Shown in pieces: positions 1-5,389 of a stretch of 6,454 nt of DNA. Location: positions 1-6,454 of the forward strand of contig JAFGNY010000361.1 of assembly GCA_016926765.1 (NCBI GenBank), read 5' to 3'. How positions within the stretch are numbered: position 1 is the first letter of the stretch; each line of letters begins with the position of its first letter. The notes below the pieces were generated by a model. The model was not told the origin of the DNA. It did no database searches and worked only from the letters and a program-made list of their open reading frames with translations. Source of the stretch: Bacteroidales bacterium. GTDB taxonomy: Bacteria > Bacteroidota > Bacteroidia > Bacteroidales > FEN-979. The position numbers were made by a program, and so were the translations under genes.

Positions 1-644
1 AGGATCCCCACGCCCTCCACCAGTAATTCCATCGCGCATCCCTGGGATCCGACATGAAGATGAACCCCGGTGAGCCACGGGTAGTTCAGAAAAGCCTCTT
101 CCAGTTCCCTTCGTCTGCTTTTAATCGGAACGCCGAACTTGGAATAATCATCGGCCACGCTTGATTCCAGGATGGTTCCAGCACCTACTTGTGGGTTGAT
201 CCGGATACCGAACGTACTGGTTGTGGTGGTTTTTTTGAGCAAAAAATCTACTCGTTGAACCTCTTCCAGGTTATCCATGTTGATATGGACCCCCGTTTCC
301 ATTGCAAATTGCAGATCAGCGAAGGTCTTTGCAGGTGAGTCAAAGACGACCTTGGATGGCAGGTAGCCTGCCCGCAGGGCAATAGCAATTTCGCCAACGG
401 TAGCGGCCTCCACACCGGTTTCGGATTCATTCGTAAATTTCAGCAACCGGATAAGCGGGTTTGACTTGATAGCCAATGCATGCAATGTGGAGGGAGGAAA
501 ACAGGATTTGAGACAGGCGATACGCAGCGCCAGGTAATCCATGTCCTGAAAGAGAACCACGGAGTCTTCCTTCCTGATGAGACCCTCTTTCAACGCATGC
601 CTGACCATCGCAGCGATGGCTGGTTTTGGGATGTTTTCAATCAT
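1..644 (-). CDS. PLP-dependent fold-type III decarboxylase (DAP/Orn/Arg decarboxylase 2 family), N-terminal part
   Basis: An open frame of 214 codons starts at ATG 642-644 and is still open at the left window edge, so only the N-terminal barrel half is present. Visible family landmarks are HALAIKSNPL (residues 55-64) with K60 as the predicted Schiff-base lysine for pyridoxal phosphate, GVEAATVGEIAIALRAGY (about 81-98), FGIRINPQVGAG (about 138-149), YSKFG and then GVHLHVGSQG. These match the alanine-racemase-like barrel of diaminopimelate, ornithine, arginine and carboxynorspermidine decarboxylases. The substrate-specific C-terminal domain is outside the window, so LysA cannot be separated from its paralogues and no symbol is given. 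The start codon overlaps the 3' end of mqnD by 8 nt (TCAATCAT on the plus strand, 637-644), which implies one transcript and translational coupling. The family acts on the alpha-carboxylate of amino acids in the cytoplasm. Family call secure, substrate unknown. Confidence 0.88.
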   Translation of the reverse strand, partial: MIENIPKPAIAAMVRHALKEGLIRKEDSVVLFQDMDYLALRIACLKSCFPPSTLHALAIKSNPLIRLLKFTNESETGVEAATVGEIAIALRAGYLPSKVVFDSPAKTFADLQFAMETGVHINMDNLEEVQRVDFLLKKTTTTSTFGIRINPQVGAGTILESSVADDYSKFGVPIKSRRRELEEAFLNYPWLTGVHLHVGSQGCAMELLVEGVGI

Positions 645-1419
645 AGATATCGATCAGTGTTTGAATCGCTCTGCTTCCGTCTTCCCCAAGATCCAGCGTA
701 AACCTGTTCACGTAAAGATTGATGTGTTTGCGCATCACCTCGTCGTCCATCTCCTGCGCAAAAGCCCGCACAAAATCCATCACCTCTCCGGGATGCCTCA
801 TGGCAAAATCTACGCTTCTGCGCATAATCCGGTTGAGGCTGTCAATCATCTCTTCCCCGAGTTCCCTCCTGGCAACGATCCCTCCGAGAGGAATCGGGCT
901 GGCGCTTTTTTCTTCCCAGAACTCCCCCAGGTCGATCAGTTTGACCAACCCCTTGTGTTTATAAGTAAACCTGTTCTCATGAATGATGACTCCGGCATCC
1001 ACAGCGCCCGACAAGACAGCCTGTTCAATCTCTGAAAAAATTATAAATTCTTTACGGGTTACCTGCGGGAAAGCTAAACTGAACAGCAGGTGTGCGGTGG
1101 TATGCTCTCCCGGAAGAGCTACCCGCATCTCCGGCATCCGGGTTGCCGGGATCCTGCTTCGTGCAATCAGCAATGGCCCGTTGCCAAAGCCAAGTGCACT
1201 CCCGCTTTTTAACAATTCATAATGTTCCCTCAAAGATAACCAGGCATTGAAGCTGACTTTGATCATATCCGTTTTCCCCTCCAACGCCCAACGGTTCAAC
1301 TCCTCCACATCAGCCATCTCATAATCAAATGAAAGCCCCTCCAGATCAATCCAGCGCTGAACAAGTGCGGCAAAGATAAAGGTGTCATTCGGACAGGGGG
1401 AGAAGGCGAGAGAAATCAT
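637..1419 (-). CDS. mqnD: 1,4-dihydroxy-6-naphthoate synthase MqnD (futalosine menaquinone pathway)
   Basis: This complete 260-residue protein closely follows the MqnD family. It has the N-terminal LAFSPCPNDTFIFAALV (4-20), VEELNRWALEGKTDMIKVS (38-56), GFGNGPLL (77-84), the ligand-binding stretch ALPGEHTTAH (101-110), and GVIIHENRFTY (143-153), whose H147 matches the catalytic histidine described for the Thermus thermophilus enzyme. WEE followed by PIPLGGIVARRELG and a YVNRFTLDLGEDG stretch near the C-terminus are also typical. MqnD splits cyclic dehypoxanthine futalosine into 1,4-dihydroxy-6-naphthoate and a sugar-derived fragment in the cytosol. It has a two-lobe fold related to periplasmic binding proteins but no signal peptide. 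The length is slightly below the usual 270-280 residues because the C-terminal tail is short. The ATG is preceded by AT-rich sequence without a Shine-Dalgarno motif. It lies 56 bp downstream of mqnB and overlaps the following decarboxylase gene by 8 nt, so the three probably form one operon. Confidence 0.95.
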   Translation of the reverse strand: MISLAFSPCPNDTFIFAALVQRWIDLEGLSFDYEMADVEELNRWALEGKTDMIKVSFNAWLSLREHYELLKSGSALGFGNGPLLIARSRIPATRMPEMRVALPGEHTTAHLLFSLAFPQVTRKEFIIFSEIEQAVLSGAVDAGVIIHENRFTYKHKGLVKLIDLGEFWEEKSASPIPLGGIVARRELGEEMIDSLNRIMRRSVDFAMRHPGEVMDFVRAFAQEMDDEVMRKHINLYVNRFTLDLGEDGSRAIQTLIDIYD

Positions 1420-1475
1420 GTTGATTTACGATTAATTCGATTGTCGATTTATCCGGTGATCCGGTGATCCGGCCA
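1420..1475. repeat. mqnB-mqnD spacer made of short tandem repeats
   Basis: Almost the whole 56-bp spacer is low-complexity. CGATT occurs at 1429-1433, 1438-1442 and 1445-1449. It is followed by a perfect octamer tandem, ATCCGGTG at 1451-1458 and 1459-1466 with a partial ATCCGG at 1467-1472. No start site, clear hairpin terminator or promoter is visible. The tract may be a genome-dispersed repeat that arose in the gap between two operon genes. That origin is an inference from its structure. Confidence 0.6.
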
Positions 1476-2165
1476 TCATGTTTCCCGCATCTCCTCCAGC
1501 ACCTCCATAAGTGTTTCATCCAGGTTTTTCAGTGCCAGCCGGAGATCCCATTTTGCCTTTTCCCGTTCACCGACATAATTCGAAACGGCCCGGATCTCGG
1601 AACAAGGGAGTTTTTCGGTGAGACAGGCAAAGAGGAAGGCGGCTCCCTCCATGCTCTCCACATCGGCAGGAAAAGCTGATAACAGCTTGTCGATTCTGTT
1701 GGGATCAGTTTGAAGGGTATTGACGGTATTTCCCAAACCTCTCTTTAACCGCTTAAGTGTTTCTAATTCAGGAATCAGCGTGTTCACCAGTTTCCCATTT
1801 TCGAAAGGGTATTCATCCGCAGGCATTAACCCGACTTCATAAAAACTCCTGAAGATGCCTTGTTCCTCAACTCCTGATTCAGGCAGCCGTTCTTCTGTTA
1901 TATGCAGGATACTTCCCAGAGGCAGTTCGCGACGATAGGCCCCACAGATGCCCGCATTGAGAGCTATGTCAAAGGAACCCTCCCGGATCAGTTTCCCCAG
2001 ATAAAAAGCCGTCGGCAGTAATCCAACTCCGGGGATCAGCAGGTGAATCTGAAGAGGGGCCATCCGGAAGCAAAAAAGATGGTTTGGAATGACCACAGTG
2101 ATGGTACTCCGTTCAACGAGATGCTTGATTTCAAAAAAGGTTGCCGAGACAATTAGGATCTTCAT
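1476..2165 (-). CDS. mqnB: Futalosine hydrolase MqnB
   Basis: This 229-residue protein starts at MKILIVSATFFEIKHL. The frame extends upstream to 2222, but the added 19 residues match no family feature and would overlap the divergent promoter region, so ATG 2163-2165 is chosen. It belongs to the nucleoside phosphorylase/MTA-SAH nucleosidase fold: PGVGLLPTAF (45-54), the nucleobase-pocket strand NAGICGAYR (70-78), VESMEGAAFLFAC (169-181) with the ribose-binding Met-Glu pair, and IRAVSNYVGERE (191-202). The last motif carries Asn where MTA/SAH nucleosidases carry a catalytic Asp, and Asn there is typical of futalosine hydrolases. The enzyme removes hypoxanthine from futalosine to give dehypoxanthine futalosine, the substrate of MqnC. 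It is the first gene of the minus-strand unit, with mqnD following after 56 bp. The ATG has no Shine-Dalgarno sequence, as is common in Bacteroidota. Confidence 0.93.
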   Translation of the reverse strand: MKILIVSATFFEIKHLVERSTITVVIPNHLFCFRMAPLQIHLLIPGVGLLPTAFYLGKLIREGSFDIALNAGICGAYRRELPLGSILHITEERLPESGVEEQGIFRSFYEVGLMPADEYPFENGKLVNTLIPELETLKRLKRGLGNTVNTLQTDPNRIDKLLSAFPADVESMEGAAFLFACLTEKLPCSEIRAVSNYVGEREKAKWDLRLALKNLDETLMEVLEEMRET

Positions 2166-2180
2166 GGGAACAAAGATACA

Positions 2181-2196
2181 TACAAAATTAATTGTA
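2181..2196. promoter_or_regulatory. Inverted repeat TACAA-N6-TTGTA in the divergent intergenic region
   Basis: Perfect 5-bp arms, TACAA (2181-2185) and TTGTA (2192-2196), flank AATTAA. The dyad overlaps the candidate -7 element of mqnB and touches TACATTTG (2195-2202), a possible plus-strand -7 element for the transporter that lacks a visible -33 partner. The position would suit an operator controlling both directions. Such short arms in AT-rich DNA can arise by chance, and no regulator gene is present in the window. Confidence 0.2.
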
Positions 2197-2220
2197 CATT
2201 TGAAACCTGAATTGCAAAAC
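2183..2220 (-). promoter_or_regulatory. Candidate Bacteroidota-type promoter for the mqnB-mqnD unit
   Basis: Read on the minus strand, GTTTTG (2215-2220) lies 24 nt upstream of TAATTTTG (2183-2190), which fits the Bacteroidota -7 consensus TAnnTTTG. The spacing is slightly longer than the usual range of about 17-23 nt. A second TAnnTTTG match, TATCTTTG, lies at 2171-2178, but it is only 5 nt from the ATG and has no clear partner at -33. The sequence is AT-rich, so chance matches are likely. Confidence 0.3.
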
Positions 2221-2234
2221 AAACGTCCTGCTTT

Positions 2235-3632
2235 ATGGAGAAACTTAAAACTACACTCAGGGATTCAGCAAAGATGCGCTGGTCGATGATGTTGCTTGTC
2301 AGTTTGCTGATGGCTGCCAACTATTATTTCTATGATGCCCTCTCACCACTGAAGTCAATCCTGCAGGAGCACCTCCACTTCAGTTCACAGGATTATGGTA
2401 TTGTAGCAGGATTCTATGCTTTCCCGAATACCTTTCTGCTCATGGCTATTCTTGGCGGTATTATCCTCGATAAAATGGGGATCAGGCCTACCGGATTCCT
2501 GTTTGCTGTCTTTATGCTGATCGGGGCCTTCCTAACCGCCTACGGGGCCACTGACTATTTCAATAGCGGGGGTATCGGGTACGCTTTCCTGAACTCCTTC
2601 TGGACCAGCTACTCCCCTGGCCTCAAGATGATGGCTCTGGGCATGCTGATCTTTGGTTTGGGAGCTGAGACAAGTATCGTAGTAATCAGTAAGATCCTGG
2701 TGAAATGGTTCAAAGGATACGAAATCGCTCTGGCCTTTGCGATCAACCTGGGAATAGCACGGATCGGGACAGCCCTGGCATTCAATTTTTCACCTCGTCT
2801 GGTCCTTCCTGATTTCTGGACCTTCCCGATCTGGTTTGCCGTGATGCTGCTTCTCATCGGATTTCTATCCTTTTTGATCTATATGATGTTCGATGTGAAA
2901 CTCGACAGGCAGCAAAAAAGAGAGTCGTCGCTGCTGGATGCAGAAGAAAAGTTCAAGCTGGCAGATCTAGGAAAACTATTTACCAACAGGTCGTTCCTTT
3001 TCATCACATTTCTTTGTATCACATTCTATGCGGCCGTTTTTCCCTTTCTGAAATTTGCCCCTGACTTTTTCTTTCATAAATTTGGAATCTCCCGCGAATC
3101 CAGCGGTGATATCGCTTCTTTGTTACCCTATGGAACGGTTCTGTTCACGCCTCTGTTTGGCTGGCTTGTAGACAAAAAAGGGAAAAGCGCCTCCCTGATG
3201 ATCTATGGATCGCTGATGCTGGTGATCATCCATCTGCTGTTTGCCCTTACCCGGTTCAACCCATATGTTTTGATGGTACTTCTGGGAATTGCTTTCTCGC
3301 TGGTTCCTGCTGCGATGTGGCCCTCTGTTGCCAAGATCGTACCGGAATACCGTATCGGTACCGCATACGGGACAATGTTTTCGCTGCAAAACCTTGGATT
3401 GTTTGCCGTGCCGATTCTTGCCGGATATATTCTGGATGTCACCAACCCAGGCGTCACGCCCGAAGCGATTGAAACAGGAGCGCACCTGGTTTACACACCC
3501 ACCATCCTGATGTTTGTTGGATTCGGTATTCTCGGTTTCCTTTTTGCTCTTCTTCTGAAATGGGATGATAAAACCTCCGGTTATGGGCTTGAACTCCCGT
3601 CCAATGCCCAGGAAGCCCCAACTGATAAATGA
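2235..3632 (+). CDS. Major facilitator superfamily transporter, MFSD1-like C-terminal half
   Basis: This is a 465-residue inner-membrane protein with about 12 hydrophobic segments, roughly at 17-35, 57-77, 86-105, 131-152, 163-185, 197-219, 253-275, 292-312, 319-339, 343-365, 378-400 and 420-442. A charged central loop (about 220-250) separates the two halves. MFS motif A appears after TM2 (GGIILDKMGIRP, 74-85) and in degenerate form after TM8 (GWLVDKKGK, 309-317). The stretch 351-400, with SLVPAAMWPSVAKIVPE, RIGTAYG and SLQNLG, resembles the same region of eukaryotic MFSD1 as I remember it. MFSD1 has been reported as a lysosomal dipeptide carrier, so peptide transport is a possible role, but the substrate here is inferred. 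ATG 2235 leaves a short charged N-terminus before TM1. ATG 2274 is an alternative start. The stop overlaps the start of the protease gene (ATGA), which suggests coupled translation. Confidence 0.85.
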   Translation: MEKLKTTLRDSAKMRWSMMLLVSLLMAANYYFYDALSPLKSILQEHLHFSSQDYGIVAGFYAFPNTFLLMAILGGIILDKMGIRPTGFLFAVFMLIGAFLTAYGATDYFNSGGIGYAFLNSFWTSYSPGLKMMALGMLIFGLGAETSIVVISKILVKWFKGYEIALAFAINLGIARIGTALAFNFSPRLVLPDFWTFPIWFAVMLLLIGFLSFLIYMMFDVKLDRQQKRESSLLDAEEKFKLADLGKLFTNRSFLFITFLCITFYAAVFPFLKFAPDFFFHKFGISRESSGDIASLLPYGTVLFTPLFGWLVDKKGKSASLMIYGSLMLVIIHLLFALTRFNPYVLMVLLGIAFSLVPAAMWPSVAKIVPEYRIGTAYGTMFSLQNLGLFAVPILAGYILDVTNPGVTPEAIETGAHLVYTPTILMFVGFGILGFLFALLLKWDDKTSGYGLELPSNAQEAPTDK

Positions 3633-5377
3633 GACCCATGATAAAAAACATTCTGACCGGATTCTTTCTCCTAGTGGCTGTTGCTTTGCAGGCACAGCTA
3701 AACAAGGGAGGAACTCCGTGGAGTTTTTCCTTCGACAACGGTAACCTTCCGGAGGTCGATTTGGTTCTTACACCTCCTGATTTGGAGAGCGTTGCAGCCG
3801 AAGACCTCCTTCATCCTGTGCCCTACCGCTTTGCCATCAATTTGCCGGTGAATGCCGGCATCAGTACCCAGCTGGCAGTCCGCACCGGCCAGTCGGGAAA
3901 AGACAATCATCCGGCAACCGGCAACCGGCAACCGGCAACCGGCAACCGGCAACCGGCAACCGGTTCCTGGGCCACCCTCCCAAACGGAGACCGTATCTGG
4001 CTCCTTACGATTCAGGCTCCCGGGGCGAACGCGGTCACTGTTTATTTCGACAGATTTTGGATCCCTGAGGGAGGACGGCTCTATCTTTACAGCAGAGACC
4101 GATCTGTACTTCTTGGCGCATTCTCTGAGTTAAATAATAACAACGAAGAATTGTTTTCTACGGCACTGATTCCCGGGGATCAGGTGACACTGGAATATGA
4201 CCAGCCCGCAAACCTCGCTGATCTCCCGTCCCTCCATATTTCAGAGATCGCATACGCTTATCGTGGAATCCGTGGTATGGACGGTAAAACCGGCTTTGGA
4301 TCTTCCGGCGACTGTGAGGTGAATATTCATTGTGAAGAAGGTAATAACTGGCAGGACGAACAGAAGGGTATTGCCAGAGTTGCAGTGAAAAAACTCAGCG
4401 CTACCTACTGGTGTTCCGGTTCGCTCATTAACAATACACGACAGGATCAAACCCCTTATTTCCTCACCGCAGACCATTGCGGGCAGGGAGCCAAACCATC
4501 GGATATCAGCCAGTGGATCTTTTACTTTAATTATCTTTCCCCGACGTGCGAGAATCCTGCAGTTGAACCTGGATTCAGGTCCATGACCGGGGCTGTGTTA
4601 AAAGCCGCTGCCGGTGATGTTTCCGTCATCGGTTCTGATTTTCTTCTGCTGATGCTGAATCAACCGATCCCCGATACCTTCGGTGTCTGGTTCAACGGAT
4701 GGAACAGGGAAGATATCGCAAGCCCCAGCGGGGTGGGAATTCATCACCCGATGGGCGATATCAAGAAAATCTCAACCTACACAACACCTCTAGTCTCTAC
4801 CACCTGGAACCATCCCACGAAACTAACTCACTGGAGGGTGACCTGGGCCGGCACGCTGAATGGGCATGGGGTGACAGAAGGAGGATCATCCGGCTCTCCG
4901 ATTTTTGATCCAAATGGCCGGATCGTAGGCGCCCTGACCGGGGGAGAAGCGAACTGCGACTCAGCTTTTCTGAATAAACCCGATTACTACGGCAAGTTCA
5001 GCTATTCATGGGACATGAATGGATCTGATGCCACAGAACGGCTTGATTTCTGGCTTGATCCCGACAATACCGGAGTCCAGTTCCTCGACGGGATTCCCCT
5101 GATAGTCCCCGAACCTGAAGTCCTGTCATCAAACCTGTTGATCTATCCTAATCCGGCATCCGGCGTCGTCAACCTAAAATCGTCTCTCTTTCAGAATAGT
5201 CAGACAATGAGGATTACGCTGCTGGATAGCTGGGGGAGACCTGTTGCCTCCTATGTAAGATCTGACACAGGATCAGGCCAGTTCTCCCTGGATCTCACTT
5301 CCCTTCCCAATGGATTTTACCTGATCAGAATTGCTTCTGAAGAAATGATTCTTACCGGCAGAATGGTTAAACTCTGA
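3629..5377 (+). CDS. Secreted lysyl-endopeptidase-like S1 serine protease with type IX sorting domain
   Basis: A 582-residue preproprotein. Residues about 4-23 form a signal peptide (IKNILTGFFLLVAVALQAQ). A propeptide runs to about 220 and contains a repeat-encoded Pro/Gln/Asn/Arg linker (95-112) and a beta-rich segment (114-215). The protease domain (about 221-490) matches Achromobacter lysyl endopeptidase as I recall it. H283 (FLTADHCG), D337 (SDFLLL) and S421 (GVTEGGSSGSP) form the triad. All six expected cysteines are present (C229, C235, C262, C284, C307, C443), and D452 (PDYYGK) aligns with the Asp that gives lysine specificity. K220, just before the mature domain, would suit self-cleavage. 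The C-terminal 80 residues, from LLIYPNPASG to GRMVKL, are a type A T9SS sorting domain, so the product should cross the outer membrane and be released or surface-anchored. The start overlaps the transporter stop (ATGA). ATG 3638 is an equally good alternative that keeps the signal peptide. Confidence 0.92.
   Translation: MRPMIKNILTGFFLLVAVALQAQLNKGGTPWSFSFDNGNLPEVDLVLTPPDLESVAAEDLLHPVPYRFAINLPVNAGISTQLAVRTGQSGKDNHPATGNRQPATGNRQPATGSWATLPNGDRIWLLTIQAPGANAVTVYFDRFWIPEGGRLYLYSRDRSVLLGAFSELNNNNEELFSTALIPGDQVTLEYDQPANLADLPSLHISEIAYAYRGIRGMDGKTGFGSSGDCEVNIHCEEGNNWQDEQKGIARVAVKKLSATYWCSGSLINNTRQDQTPYFLTADHCGQGAKPSDISQWIFYFNYLSPTCENPAVEPGFRSMTGAVLKAAAGDVSVIGSDFLLLMLNQPIPDTFGVWFNGWNREDIASPSGVGIHHPMGDIKKISTYTTPLVSTTWNHPTKLTHWRVTWAGTLNGHGVTEGGSSGSPIFDPNGRIVGALTGGEANCDSAFLNKPDYYGKFSYSWDMNGSDATERLDFWLDPDNTGVQFLDGIPLIVPEPEVLSSNLLIYPNPASGVVNLKSSLFQNSQTMRITLLDSWGRPVASYVRSDTGSGQFSLDLTSLPNGFYLIRIASEEMILTGRMVKL
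3911..3963. repeat. Heptanucleotide tandem repeat (CCGGCAA, about 7.6 copies) inside the protease gene
   Basis: Seven perfect copies of CCGGCAA span 3911-3959, followed by a partial CCGG (3960-3963). In the protease frame the tract encodes the heptapeptide PATGNRQ repeatedly (residues 95-112). Because 7 and 3 are coprime, the same peptide is read in all three forward frames, and the tract contains no stop. Losing one unit moves translation into a frame that ends at TAA 4131-4133. Gaining one unit leads to TGA 4066-4068. Both stops precede the catalytic domain. Only changes of three units keep the frame. Confidence 0.97.
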
Positions 5378-5389
5378 AACAAATCCGGC

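Noticed and set aside
1..644. The PLP decarboxylase as the missing late decarboxylase of the futalosine route
   Set aside because: Fold-type III PLP enzymes decarboxylate amino acids through a Schiff base. A naphthoate carboxyl has no amino group for this, and the known candidates for that step are UbiD/UbiX-like proteins.
577..1035. 152-codon plus-strand frame opposite mqnD
   Set aside because: mqnD is strongly supported over the same bases by family motifs, and the opposite frame shows no domain.
2166..2222. Longer mqnB start at 2222, adding 19 residues
   Set aside because: The extra residues have no family counterpart and cover the intergenic promoter region. MKILIVSA is the usual N-terminal strand of this fold.
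3123..3695. 190-codon minus-strand frame opposite the end of the transporter gene
   Set aside because: Its composition is rich in Gln, Arg, Lys and Ser, it has no recognisable motif, and it lies antisense to a well-supported membrane protein, so it is a shadow frame.
3911..3963. CRISPR-like array
   Set aside because: The unit is 7 bp with no spacers, so it is a simple tandem repeat.
5378..5389. Terminator between the protease gene and mqnE
   Set aside because: Only 12 bp separate the genes and no hairpin or T-tract is present.
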